In this document: positions 20,641 through 31,678 of the stretch, piece after piece
Numbering within the stretch: position 1 is the stretch's first letter
How the letters are laid out: every line of letters starts with the position of its first letter
Assembly (NCBI GenBank): GCA_933228895.1
Contig: OW121847.1
Location: forward strand, 128,196,350 to 128,260,349
Length of the DNA stretch: 64,000 nucleotides
Direction: 5' to 3'
DNA from: Platycnemis pennipes
Lineage: Eukaryota; Arthropoda; Insecta; Odonata; Platycnemididae
Program-made: the position numbers and the translations under genes
The notes under the pieces: generated by a model
Databases searched by the model: none
Told to the model about the DNA's origin: nothing
Seen by the model: the letters and a program-made list of their open reading frames with translations, nothing else

Positions 20641-23085
20641 GGGGGTAACTGGGACATGTGTAGTTCATATCCTTATTTGTGGAATTTGAAGTTTATCAGG
20701 TTGCCACGAGTACTCCTTCTACTTTTCTTCCTTGAACAAGAGGCCTAATCTCAATTGGAGCCATTGTTGGTTTGGGCTGTTGTGGAATTTCAGTGAAGAA
20801 ATTTGCATTTGCAACGTCTGGCCTAAGTGAGATTTGCTGTTTTTCACTGTTATGTGGTGAGCATTTTCAAACTATTAACTACTTTAGGATAAACATAAAG
20901 ACTGATTTTATCTATAAATATGGTTGTCATCACTCTGAGACTTCTTGTAGTTTTTGTAACAGGGGTGTTCCAGTTACCCCAAGAATTGTTAGGAAATGGG
21001 GTAACGGGGTCCTAGCAGTCCCAGTTACCCCGAGAAGGACCCAGTTACCCCAATAGTGATTAGAATGAAAATAAAATGGAAAAACTTGTTATGGAGCTCA
21101 ATAAATTAAATAACATTGTGTTATAGGTTGTGATGCAAATCACTTTCATCAAGTTTTAACTCATCAGGACGGAACACTTGAAATAAACAACATTATTAAG
21201 TATCAACAATCAAAACATTTGCATTGCATTTCTACTTGTATTCCAGCAGGATAACCAAATATGATGAAATGAATATTAAAAATCCATGTTGTCGTCGGAA
21301 TCAACAAAATCACTCCCTGAATCCTCGCCTAAAATATTCTAAATTTCCAATTCGTCAATCTGAGTTCCTGCCATATTACCCACGAAATAGACAAACAAAC
21401 ACTCTGCGATAGAGAGTTCCCAATAGAAACAATTAGAGAAACAATCTCTACGTAAAGAAATAACAGCTGGACCATCAACAGGAGAGCCTGAACTACCACT
21501 GACGGAGGAGCCTGAGCAGTCTGACAGCTAAACATGAACAGCCATTAACAGCAATCAATGAGCAGCTTATGATAGTTGATCCCGAATACATACTTAGGGT
21601 GGAGTGGCCTTCAATGGCTGAACATGAACATTCTTCAGCACCAAACACTGAGCAGCATATTGTTATAGCTGATCCTGAACACTTACTAACAGTGGAGTAG
21701 CCTTCGACAGCTGGACAAGAGCAGCCATCAACAGTTAACCCTGATCAGCAGATGGTAGTCGATACTATGGAGCAACTGCCAACACTAAGGCTTGAAGAGC
21801 CATCTACATCCAAGCGAAAGACTTTTGAAGAACTTCTATTGGACCTTGTTAAAAATAATAACACAAACTTTGAAAAGCCAAAGAAAAAATTGTCCACGCC
21901 TGTGAAATAATAACAACAGCGAAATACTTTGAAATGAAAGTAAATGAAGAGAAGAAGAAAGAAAAAGCTTTGCTTGAAAAAGAAGAAAAACGTCAAAAAA
22001 GATAGCAAATTGCAAAAGAAAAGAAGGAGAATAAATCCCAGATGAAAGCAAACAAAAATAAAGAAAAACCGAAATCCTCAATAGTCTTTGACGAATCTTC
22101 CACAGATGGGAATAGTGAGGCATTTTCAGTTCAAGACAGTGATAAAGACTACCATTAAAGCTTTCCAGAGTATGAGGGTGAAGATGAACTTACACTAAAA
22201 CCTGGTGACTTTTGTGTCGCTTTTGTTGTGGAAAAACAGCTAATTGTTTTAGATTGTTTGAAGCCAAGGTCATGGAAAAGAGAATGGAGGCTACATAGTT
22301 TCTTTTCGAAAGAAATAATCAAACCATGAAGTATAAAGAAACGGAGGAAGTATCCTTTATCCAGGAAAGTGACATTGTGCGAATCCTACGTCCCAGCTAA
22401 TAACTGCAAGTTCTGCTCATTATGATAGCATGGTTGGGTTTGCAGAAGACTTAAGTGACCTTACTAATAAGCATTAAGTTACTTAGTTTTAGAGAAAGTT
22501 ATCAACCTGGTACTGACATTTATTGGAATTTACTTGAAGTAGTTTTCTATCTGTAAGTTTTACCCAATTTTATAATTTTTTCAAGCAATATGTTGTTCAA
22601 GTTAAGTTACTCAAATGCATACTGTAATTTAACATGTAAAAATATATTCATTTTTCTTTTTTAATTGTATGTTTTTTTATTGCCCAGTTTCTTTGCAAGT
22701 CTCAGTAATGGTCCCAATACAACGGCCTTAACATGCAATTTTATCACACAATTGGGTAAACCTTTTGTCCTAGTCAAATGAATGTACAAAAATAGATCCA
22801 GTTACCCCAGACATTTGTTGTAGCGGTCTTATACAATTTTCCCGGGGGTGATCCAGCTACTCCAAAGTTGTGGGGCAACCGGGACCATCAAAATCCATAA
22901 ATAATATTAATTAGAAAAAATACAAACTGGTAAAACTTGCATTTAGTGCAACATGATGTATTAGTCTGTTTACTAATAAAGCAATACATGTTTTTTGCAG
23001 TTATCCACTGGTATTACTTTTCCCAAAAAAAATTAAAAATTATATTGCAAGGTCACGTTGTAAAACCATGCCCCAGTTACCCCCG
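20641..23085 (+). mobile_element. Decayed DNA transposon candidate with CCCAGTTACCCC motifs
   Basis: The left end carries GGGGGTAACTGGG (20641-20653) and the right end carries CCCCAGTTACCCCC (23071-23084), an inverted pair 2.4 kb apart. Four more forward copies occur inside (near 20970, 21020, 21040 and 22798). Between them, broken forward frames at about 21540-22330 encode a Pro/Ser/Glu-rich tract, a Lys/Glu-rich coiled coil and a segment reading LKPGDFCVAFVVEKQ. This resembles the C-terminal region of insect pogo/Tigger-like or jerky-like transposases. No DDE core was seen and target duplications are unclear, so the superfamily is inference. Confidence 0.4.
21540..22330 (+). pseudogene. Degenerate coding region, coiled-coil rich
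   Basis: Open segments separated by stops encode EQHIVIADPEHLLTVE, then RKTFEELLLDLVKNN, then a Lys/Glu-rich helix (near 21930-22060), then SSIVFDESSTDGNSEAFS, and finally the LKPGDFCVAFVVEKQ segment followed by KPRSWKREW. The order of acidic Ser-rich linker followed by a GDF/GDY-type module recalls the tails of pogo-like transposases. Stops near 21909, 22004, 22157 and 22329 show it is dead. The reverse-strand ORFs here are shadows of the Lys-rich stretch. Confidence 0.4.
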
Positions 23086-23978
23086 AGCACTTAATGATTC
23101 CAGCGAACCTTCGCAATTTATGATTGATGAAACAACCGTTACAAGTAGGTATCGTATATATTTCTGTTATATGCCAATGGTGTTATTTAATGTTTCATTA
23201 TTGTGTGCAAATGTCATTATTGTAGTAAAAAATGAGTTAATAATGTATCTTTACTCGCATTTACTTATCGCCGTAACGGAAGGTTGGACCTTGCCCCCCT
23301 CCCTTCCCCGACCGTAGTGCATCCTGCAGTTGGCCCTATCGTTCTCCCCCTCCTTTAGCGTTACGTAATATATGGACATCTCTGTTCCGTATTCCTTCTC
23401 TCACCGTAGTTTGAAAATCTATTCACCTTTTACCCGCACAGTATAAATGTTGTACTGCAAATAGTTTGTTCTGCCCTTCCTCCTCACTTCAATATTCACC
23501 CTTGGGGATCAGTGTATGTAAAACTTCGTTAGTATATTTTGCCGATTTGCTCATGCTATTGCCCCCATGATTTCAAGATTAGCCCAGGATACTGCGGGTC
23601 AACTGATGGGTCATATGCGATCACTATCACGTGTACGATTGGAAATGCTCTTTGAAACTTACTCATTGTGGTTTTAATATGCTTATGTCAAAATCATCTT
23701 AAGACTTGAAATCGTATCACTGCTTTATTGTAGGTACGAATTAACATGTATTTGAAATCTTGCTTGAAAAAGTAATCCAAGTTTTACCTAAATTCTTTCC
23801 TCCCCTCGCTGATGATTATTCCAGGGTCGACCCTTCATTAAGTATTCCGCAAACCTCCTCGTGTCACAGAATATCTAGCCTGGTTGGCTTTAAAGGATGG
23901 CCTTGGCTGCTTTGACTACTCCATTTAAATGTAAATTTATATTACCTTCTAAATATACTGTATAAAAACTTAACTTAC
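23086..23978. other. Presumed intron of the DUF4485 gene
   Basis: Directly downstream of the donor ending exon 2 on the reverse strand. No further exon could be recognised here. Confidence 0.45.
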
Positions 23979-24356
23979 CAAAAGATTGGCGAGTGGTGGC
24001 AAGGAACCTTGAGGTGGTTCTTCAGTAAATGGAGGCTTTAATTGATTCTCCTGTATATTTTCTAGTAAGTAAAGCATTAGCTCATTTCTTAATTTCATTT
24101 CTTCCATGCTCCTTTGGCAGCATGATAGTTTCTTCATCCATTTCAAAACACGAGCCTTGTCTGTCGCGTAATATACACATTTGGGTATATTCCTAAACGA
24201 TATATGCAATGCATGAACTAAGGAGCCCTTGCAGGGCTGCTTAGCATGAACAATGAAACTTAACTCACCATTACGTCCTTTAATTTGATGTAATTTTGTT
24301 TGGACCATAAACATGTAATAATTGAAGTCATAATTTAGGTCATCAGCCCGTTTCAT
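23979..24356 (-). CDS. DUF4485-domain protein, N-terminal two exons (CEP112-like)
   Basis: Reverse strand. Exon 1 is 24269-24356 (88 nt from the ATG) and ends at a GTGAGT donor. Exon 2 is 23979-24160 (182 nt), beginning after CAG and ending at a GTAAGT donor. Spliced, they give exactly 90 codons in one frame: LNYDFNYYMFMVQTKLHQ, then DKARVLKWMKKLS, then LRNELMLYLLENI, then PPFTEEPPQGSLPPL. This order matches the DUF4485 domain found at the N-terminus of CEP112-like centrosomal proteins (the WxKKL and KNRNLY...PF...P..G.L blocks). The 108-bp intron has no stop and keeps phase, so an unspliced read also stays open but inserts 36 foreign residues into the domain. Later exons were not found. The acceptor has a weak pyrimidine tract and was chosen by domain continuity. 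It is the only host-like gene in the window. Confidence 0.6.
24161..24268 (-). other. 108-bp in-frame intron of the DUF4485 gene
   Basis: It begins GTGAGT and ends CAG on the reverse strand. Its length is a multiple of three and it contains no stop codon in the gene's frame. An alternative acceptor (TTTAG at about 24200) has a better tract but breaks the reading frame. Confidence 0.55.
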
Positions 24357-24508
24357 TGCAAGTTGATGTGACGAACAGTAGATTTCGACGCATATAAGGC
24401 TTCAAATGCTCCAAAAACAGTTTTTCATTGTTTTGACTTGTGTTTTCGGTTGTTAGCAAATATGGTTCACGCGGAATTCCCAATGTAAGACTCAAGTGCA
24501 ATTATTGC

Positions 24509-24546
24509 GTCGTCAGTCTTTGGAATTAATTCCAAAGACTGACGAC
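24509..24546. repeat. 38-nt perfect palindrome upstream of the DUF4485 gene
   Basis: Two 19-nt arms meet at AATT|AATT with no mismatch. After one mismatch the pairing continues for four more base pairs. It lies about 150 bp upstream of the ATG at 24356, in the presumed promoter region. Confidence 0.9.
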
Positions 24547-25015
24547 ACAATTGTGTGGCTCCAAATTGAAAATAGGCATTTTGATGAACGAATAATTTAT
24601 CATTATATCGTTTAGAAAGGCAAGGGAAACTCTTGGGGGATTACTGACGAGAGGCTTAGGAAGAAATAATTCGTTCTTTCACAATTAAATGTATTGTAAA
24701 ATGGTCGTCTTTTCATTTATTCACCTAATGATAGCATTTTTTTGCTCTTAATCCTCGTCAGATATGAATAAATGAATTAAAATTATTTGCATTTTCCGAT
24801 GGTTATATAAAAACAAAAATATATGTAGAAGGTACGTTTAAATGTATTACAATATTTGAAATTTCCTCGAATCACTGCAACTAGAAACTTTACAAAATTG
24901 GGAGTGAGTCCTCCGGCTGCGGTTTGAGAAACCCAAAAATGATTAATAAAGTAATCATTGTACCCCGTATGTCCATAAATATTTCATACTTCGAAGCAGA
25001 GGATCCTCTGTTCCC
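24547..25015. other. Unassigned DNA upstream of the DUF4485 gene
   Basis: No promoter element or repeat boundary could be assigned. Confidence 0.4.
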
Positions 25016-25073
25016 AACAAATTTCTTCTTCTATTCTTCTTCGATTGAAGAAGAATAGAAGAAGAAATTTGTT
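25016..25073. repeat. 58-nt hairpin with 27-bp perfect arms
   Basis: Arms 25016-25042 and 25047-25073 are perfect inverted copies separated by GATT. The sequence is built from TTC/GAA triplets. Confidence 0.92.
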
Positions 25074-25619
25074 TCAAATAGTTAACTATAGTTGAGTGTG
25101 GTGGGATAAGATAGGTATATCAACACTTCTAACGATTTGATAATGGGTTTTCTATTACATGATGTGGTAGCTTTGGAGGAAAAATTGTTTATCTTTTCAA
25201 TTCTTGGGCCGCTATAGGAAACCTGCGATCTTTCGCAGCAGCACCCATGACGGGTTGGGGGCGGTTCAGTAAGGTCTCACCTTCCCTTATAACATGTGAC
25301 GCAATGAAATTGGTAATGAAGTAAGGTCTTTTTCATTATTATTGCTTTTAAATCGTGAACATTTTCATAAGCACCAAGAGTGTACAAGAATTAAAAAGCA
25401 CCTGTAGGTATGCGACCCACGAAGCAGGGTGCGGCCTTTAATAAAATCTCCGTCAAATAAATTAAGAACTTCCGATTTGAAAAGGTTCCCCACCACTAGT
25501 TTGGTCACTATTGAGTTTCAAAATATTTGTAAAGATATTAAAATTTTACTTTAAGCGATTAACTTGCTCCAAGCAATATTTCTCTCAAGAAGCATAAATA
25601 AAACCCAAAAGCGTAGGCT
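25074..25619. other. Unassigned DNA
   Basis: Nothing recognisable. Confidence 0.5.
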
Positions 25620-25860
25620 AGACCTAATTCAATCCAATGTACCAAAATCTCCCAATTCTGAGAGACTCGGGTAGATATGGTGGATCGTGCTAACCACCAT
25701 CCTAAGGACCTTGTGTCAAGGACGGGCAGTTATTGAGATAGAATTGTTCAGTACTTCGTCCGTCGGATGGGACGTTAAATCGAGGACCCCTGGTGCATTT
25801 GGTTATGAGCAGGCTAATTTTAACCTCTTTAATTTGTAATATTTGTTGGTAACGTTTTAC
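25620..25860 (+). mobile_element. SINE-like remnant
   Basis: It contains CGTCCGTCGGATGGGACGTTAAATCG followed after about 35 bp by GAGCAGGCTAAT. The same two blocks, diverged, recur at 29550-29625. The CGGATGGGACGTTAA block is widespread in invertebrate tRNA-derived SINEs. No poly(A) or target duplication is visible. Confidence 0.45.
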
Positions 25861-25919
25861 AATACTTGTCTAGTTTTTTACGAGTTTCATTCTCGAGGGG
25901 ATTGAGTGGGTGTGTTTGC

Positions 25920-25972
25920 TTGAGAACTGGCCTCTCATCCTGAGGGCCCGGGTTCGAATCTCGACAATGGCA
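25920..25972 (+). other. tRNA-like B box (SINE head remnant)
   Basis: The sequence ends GGCCCGGGTTCGAATCTC, with a good RNA polymerase III B box (GGTTCGAATC). No cloverleaf or intact A box can be drawn, so it is a decayed tRNA-derived SINE head, not a tRNA gene. Confidence 0.4.
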
Positions 25973-25980
25973 GAATTTTT

Positions 25981-26817
25981 CATCGGTATACCTGTTTCTA
26001 TTTGGTGTTGTATGGAGAAAACTTAAAGTTCAGTGCTGCAGCCATTAAACGCTAAACTATGAACCATTTGGAAGCTTCCATTACGACGCCCTCACCGGAT
26101 TTATTCGGTGATTTCACAGAAGGATTTTACCAGCCACTTCTGATTCCAAACCCTGCCCGAAAGACTGCAATTCAAAAAGTCTTAACCTCACTACTACGCA
26201 TTGCCCCGGCATCCACCGATCAAAGTCATTCCTCTTTGAACTTTACCCCATTCTTGGTAATAACAGAATTTCTAACTGATTTTGGGTACGTCCAGTAGAA
26301 AGTGGACAAATTGGAAAATAGATATTTTCATGGTAGAGTGAAAATTTTTCTTGAATAATGAAATGGATAGACTGGAAAATAATTTATGGAAATAATATAG
26401 TTATATATTCCTTCATTAACTATCAGAAAAATGTATTTTAAGTGGGATTTTAATGAAGTAAGGAATACTCGTCAAATATCACCAACTTTAAAATGTCACT
26501 AAATATTTTTAAAAAAAGGGCGTAAAGAAATAACTACTTATGTACACCTCTTCTACAAGGGTTATATTTTGATTTTATGGCCGCATTATGGGTGAAATGT
26601 AGTGTGTATAATAATCAATAACCAAAAATGGAAGTAATGTACTGTTACAATGTCCCTTTATAGTGTTAGCCCACATATGTAGTCGGATCATCTTTTTAGT
26701 TTTTTAGTTCCATGTTTAATGTACCCATTTCATTGCTGAAGTGCTAGCCCTACCATTTAAACTTCACGAACAAATTTGAATTTGCTGTATGTGCCTTCAC
26801 TGAATGCTTGACGATCC
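25981..26817. other. Unassigned; unidentified 79-codon ORF at 26059-26298
   Basis: The ORF reads PSPDLFGDFTEGFYQPLL near its start and has protein-like composition, but no family was recognised and no splice context supports it. The rest is AT-rich. Confidence 0.35.
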
Positions 26818-27225
26818 GTCACAAGAGTAACGGTCACAAGAGTAACCACTTTTTCTACTTGTAACCCTTTTTTTGTCTGTCTCTTTATATACTTATGCAC
26901 TATATATTTTTGTACTTCATTCCTAAGACACTAGAGTAAAATATAAAAAATATTTTAATGGTATATTGTAATTTGAAGAAGAGAAAATTGATTTATGTTA
27001 TATAGTGCATTTCAACTGTCTTTTTTTGGTCACAAGACATAACACTATTTCCATGTGCTTTTTATATACTAAATTGATGACCTGAGTCCTAAATGTTCGG
27101 ATGTAATTAATAAACATTATGTATTCTAATTCATTCAAAAGTGTTTACTTTGAAAAATCTATTATTTCTATAACCCAGACAGTTTTAATGGAGTCAAATG
27201 CGTCAAAATGTCACAAGAGTAACGG
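26818..27225. repeat. GTCACAAGAGTAACGG motif in three copies
   Basis: The copies are at 26818-26832, 26833-26847 (adjacent, final G changed to C) and 27210-27225. All are in the same orientation. The intervening 360 bp is AT-rich and non-coding. Confidence 0.65.
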
Positions 27226-27834
27226 TGGACAGACCCTTTTTTTCCAAACTCCCTCCATAACACACCGTAGACCACCCACCTAAAGATTTCATTCAAAGTA
27301 CTGTAACATATAATTACCAGTTAAGTCATGGGACGCCTAGATATCCAGGAGTTTTTTTTACTCAATATTCAGCATGGCTTTCGCTGAGCTGATCTAGTGA
27401 ACACAACTTTCACTTTTTCTCACAATATTTTAGCTTCTGGAATAGAGTTTTAGCAGTTGGAATTCCTTCGAATTACTTCGTAGGCGTGAATTTTCGGAAA
27501 AAGAATAGTTCTCTTCCTAACACTTACTATATTCAGAATAACAAATTAACGAACACGGAATCGATTAATTGTCTAATTTCTACGGGACATTTTATCTCAC
27601 AATTCACAAAACCCTAAATTTCCATGCATTTTCACTTGTGTGTAAATTATAATTTTATAACGGAATGAGCAACAATCAACGGAATCCTAGTATCTCAAAG
27701 AATCTGTGACATTGTCAATGGGACAATTTTACCTCGCGTCTTTTTTGTCTTCCGAAACTCGGCTGTAGTATCTGACGCACACTTGTACGAACCACTCATT
27801 GCACTTCTAAAGCCGAGTTTACACGATGCATGGC
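27226..27834. other. Unassigned DNA
   Basis: No feature recognised. A GCCGAGTTTACACGATGCA stretch at about 27814 weakly resembles the MITE end at 38639. Confidence 0.4.
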
Positions 27835-28900
27835 TCCGCATTTGTGGTGATTAACAAAGAAGACTACAACAACGAATCCCTATGCCAAATCAGTGACTTC
27901 TCAGTCCTCACCAACCACTACTCCTTGACCTAAAGAGTAAATACAAAAAACAACTATATGTCTTACTCCAAAAATTCGGACACCAAAAGAACCCTCATAT
28001 GGGTCCTTTTTGTGTCCGAATTTTTGGGGTTGTGTCCGAAGACAGAGAAACCCGACCCCTGCACCCCTAAATTTTATCCTCATCCCGGGAATACCTGGAC
28101 GACCCATCATCTCCAACCGCAACTCCTCCATGGAACGCATATAACACCTACATAGACTCCAACCTACAGCCCCTGGTATACGAACTCCCTTCTTTCATCC
28201 GCAACTCTAGCCACTCTCAAGTCCCACCACCACCAACATCTTCTTGCCAACAGTTGACGCTAACTCACTTTACATGCCAATCCCTCACAAATCAAGTATT
28301 GAAGCCGTATCTCATTTCCTCCACAAAAGGCTAACCCACAGCTACGTTTGCCGAATTTCTAGCGAAACTCATCTGCATCACTTTAACCCCCAATGCCTTC
28401 TCCTTCTACGACAAAATGTATCTGCGATCCAAAGGTACAGCCATGGGGACCAGAATGGCCCCTGTCTAAGACGAGCACCGCCCTGCGGTCGAGCCACGTG
28501 CACCCCCCTCGACGCCCACCCAACCTCAGAATCATCGTAAACCGCAATCCTTCCCTCACTACCACTCATCACGCAGGTCCCCGGCCACCACCCGAGAAAA
28601 GCGGACTGCCAAAATGTAAAACATTTAACGTCCTCCTCCCGATCACCAGTTTCTGCAGCTCCAAAGCAAAAATCGCTTACCCCATAGAAGCTTCCCACAT
28701 CTGCGCAGCCAAAAACGTTGAATACCTCTTGAAATGTAAATACTGCCCTGCCTTTTACATAGGAGAATGCACCAGCATCCCACATCCATCCGCATAAATA
28801 ACAAGCGAGCATCATGCAAATCAAATTCGTGCTTCTCAAATTTTCCCGTTCCTACTCACGCACAAACACATTGCAAGAATTTCAACGAATGCTTCACAGT
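27835..28900 (+). pseudogene. Penelope-like element remnant 1 (RT plus GIY-YIG endonuclease)
   Basis: Fragments of one protein appear in order but in changing frames. VVINKEDYNNE (27850) is the N-terminal adenine-rich-domain motif. IPGIPGRPIISNRN (28082) is the RT fingers. YIDSNLQPLVYELPSFIRNS (28150) follows. KGTAMGTRMAPV (28432) is RT motif 4. The linker RPPNLR precedes VEYLLKCKYCPAFYIGECT (28720), the GIY-YIG core with its Cys pair. The RT palm between motif 4 and the linker, including the YxDD box, is missing. Frameshifts, stops and this deletion show it is dead. Penelope elements prime on DNA ends using the GIY-YIG nuclease. The identification is from motif order, and boundaries are approximate. 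Confidence 0.75.
27968..28027. repeat. 60-nt hairpin inside Penelope remnant 1
   Basis: Arms 27968-27994 and 28001-28027 are inverted copies (27 nt, two mismatches) with a TCATAT loop. It sits between the N-terminal and RT-finger fragments of the Penelope protein. Confidence 0.88.
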
Positions 28901-29479
28901 CTCAATAACCCATAGATTATCATATTTCGTATTAGTTAATAATTGAATCATAAAATATTAATGGCATATATGTTTATTGTTATCCGCACTGATTTATCTG
29001 TTAACGATCGGTGATGTTAGATTTTTGTTGATTGCGCGACTCCTTTCTTGGATTTCAAGGAAGTGTCTATAGACGTGACTAAAAGCTCGAAAAAAAAGCT
29101 CCACTCTAGTAAATGGCGAAAATAATTACGCTACAACGGATACATGAAGAATTCAACAAGAATAGAAAAATGTATTGAAAGCCTTTATGAATTATAAGTA
29201 TAAAGGTTCAAGCTGAAGTGTGTCATAAATGATGAAATATTAATGCGAAAATATTTAGAATTTCCTACGAATTCTATACAACCCTCGCACTCTCGCGTAC
29301 TCGTATGGTCATTTCTTTGAATGAATATTCGTCAGCAATTCATACAGTAAGTAGTATATGCTATTTTTCTTATCGAAACAAAATCACAGTAAATTAAAGT
29401 ATTAGGGAGATATTAGGAATATGCTCAGCGTCTCAAAACACTCGTAGACGCGTCGATAAACATATAGGTGTTTTCTCCA
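28901..29479. other. Unassigned AT-rich DNA
   Basis: Nothing recognisable. Confidence 0.5.
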
Positions 29480-29680
29480 ATGTGAAGGCTCCGGTTGAGA
29501 CCCAGAAGGTCCTATTGAGTATCGAGTGAAAGGCATTCCAAGTAAAATCTGTGGCCGTCGTATGGGACGTCAAACCGTGGATTCATTGGTATTTTTCGTT
29601 AGGAGCCGGCCAATGCCTTTACCACCTTTTCCACCTCTCCTATCCCTGGTAATTCCTTCTCTGCCATGCATACATTGATA
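29480..29680 (+). mobile_element. SINE-like remnant related to 25620-25860
   Basis: Shared blocks are CCGTCGTATGGGACGTCAAACCGTGG and GGAGCCGGCCAATGCC. A possible B box (CCGGTTGAGACCC) lies at about 29490. Heavily diverged. Confidence 0.4.
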
Positions 29681-30274
29681 CAAAACCCGGCGGAAGTCGT
29701 ACTTTTTTCAGTTAACATATGTTGTCTCCACCTTCCTCACACACTCCGTGATCGTCATTTTGTGTTTCCTAGGCGAGGATCAAGAGAGTCAAAAGAGTAA
29801 TAGCAATAAATAAGTGCGGCGTAAGAGGAACCATCATTTTAGGCATGCCCGAAAACCTACCCTGATTTTTACATATATTATAGTCCATCGCTTTCCCTAT
29901 CGAATGGTGTAAAATATTGATATATCATCGGCCATTTGACGAAGATATATGAATTTGAAAATGAAGGTTTTTCACGTTGAAATGCATTGTCCTTATGAGT
30001 ATGATGACCTTCGTTCACATAAAAATGTTTATTTCAATTTTGGCCCGAAAAAAATCGTTAAAAAACTAAGGAAACGTGTACGAGGTATTAAAGCACATAA
30101 TATATTTTTTTCCAGCCTAGGTCATCGGATGTTTAACGTTAGTATTTAAGTTCAAAGAACATACTTCCGGTTTTCTTCCGAGGAAGGAGCCGGCAAGCTG
30201 CGATGAACATGGCAACGTTGCTAAGGAGGTCTTTCAATTTAATTACTCTTGTTCAAATTCTGTTTCTTATCATT
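29681..30274. other. Unassigned DNA
   Basis: Nothing recognisable; the 66-codon ORF at 29949-30149 is Lys-rich and probably chance. Confidence 0.45.
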
Positions 30275-30832
30275 TTTGTTCTCGCGGCTGAGCGAGTGCG
30301 TCCACTGGGTTGCGGATGGTGGGTCGACCTCTAGATATAGAGGTTAGCTGCGAGATAAGCGAGTTTACTCGTCGAATAAGCAGTCGTGGACAAAAAGCGA
30401 CGGCATTCCGAGGGCGTATTGGTCTATCCTTGGGTAAGGTAGGCCTTAAATAATACAGAACCTGTGAAGATGCCGTGACGTGGCGATGGAGGCCGCCAAC
30501 AATTACGCTTCCCATCACCCGGAGGAGAGGGCAGCAGCTCTTCTTCACATGAGTGAAGGTGGAGACCACAGTAGTGGTACAGCGACACTCATTTCACTAC
30601 AGGCGTGGTAACATTTACTTTAACGGCTGCAGTACTGCGATGTGGAAGGCAAGGGGAAACCACCACATTATTATCCCGAGGAGTCGCAGCTACTCCACTC
30701 TTTCCTTTATTATCAAGACGTGATGGCACCCTCTCGAGTAAAATATTCCGGAGGTAAAATAGTCCCAATTCGGATCTCCGGGCGGGGACTACCCGAGAGA
30801 GTACATCAGTCAAGTGTGATACTCATTTTAGG

Positions 30833-31678
30833 GTAGGAACGTGGAACGTGCGATCACTTCGGACCTGCGGAAGACTGGAGAACCTGAAGGTGGAAATGCG
30901 GAGAATGGACCTCGATGTATTGGGAATCAGTGAAATGAGATGGCCCGAAGAAGGAGACTTTTGGAGTGGAAGTTATAGAATTATTCACACCGGATCACTG
31001 AATGGTAACGCTGGAGTAGGCATAATGCTCAGGAAGACTGCGGGACTGCGTGTGAAGAGCTTCCTGCAATACAGTGAAAGGATTGTAATGGTTAAAATTG
31101 AAACTAAGCCTACAGATACCATTGTGGTGCAAGTTTACATGCCTACGTCGGACTACGAAGATGAAGAAGTGGAAGACGTCTACGAAGATATCACTGAAGT
31201 AATAAAACAGGTAAGAGGAGAAGAAAACCTAATTATTTTAGGAGACTGGAACGCTGTCATCGGCGAAGGACAAGATGGAAGAATAACTGCAAAATATGGA
31301 TTTGGAAACCGAAACGAAAGAGGAGAAAGACTGCTGGAGTTCTGCGCACAACATAAGTTAGTGGTTACTAACACATTGTTTAAAAATCACAACCGAAGAA
31401 AATACACATGGAAGATGCCAGGAGACAGAGGAAGATTTCGAATAGACTACATTTTAGTGAAGCAGAGGTTCAGGAATCAGGTGAAGGACTGCAAAAGCTA
31501 CCCGGGTGCAGACATCGACAGCGACCATAATTTAGTGATGATGAAATGCCATCTAAAATTCAAGAGATTGAAGAAAACAGTAAAGAACATTTGGCAAGTA
31601 GGAAAAACTAAAGGAGACTCAAAATCAGCTGGAATTTCAAAAAGCAGTAGAAAACAACATAGGAGAGGACCTGACTGA
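30833..31678 (+). pseudogene. LINE copy 2 APE-type endonuclease domain
   Basis: The frame reads through GTWNVRSL (the catalytic Asn motif), LGISEMRWP (catalytic Glu), a VYMPTSDYEDE segment, GDWNAVIG, YTWKMPGDRGRFRIDYI, and DIDSDHNLVMM with the Ser-Asp-His catalytic triad end. All expected apurinic-endonuclease residues are visible. A single-base frameshift near 31615-31635 puts the last 15-20 residues out of frame. The true downstream frame (FKKAVENNIGEDLTEKPVEERWEN) is recoverable by comparison with copy 1. No in-frame ATG near the conserved start is apparent, so the start lies upstream or is lost. Confidence 0.85.

Noticed and set aside
21745..22123. Reverse-strand ORFs rich in Phe/Leu/Ser
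   Set aside because: They mirror a Lys/Glu-rich forward stretch, so the hydrophobic composition is an artefact of the opposite strand.
25920..25972. Possible tRNA gene
   Set aside because: A good B box is present but no cloverleaf, A box or acceptor stem can be formed; it is a SINE head remnant at best.
27812..27834. Partner end of the MITE at 38639
   Set aside because: Only GCCG-TTTACACG-TGCA is shared, with mismatches, and no inverted partner or duplication was seen.
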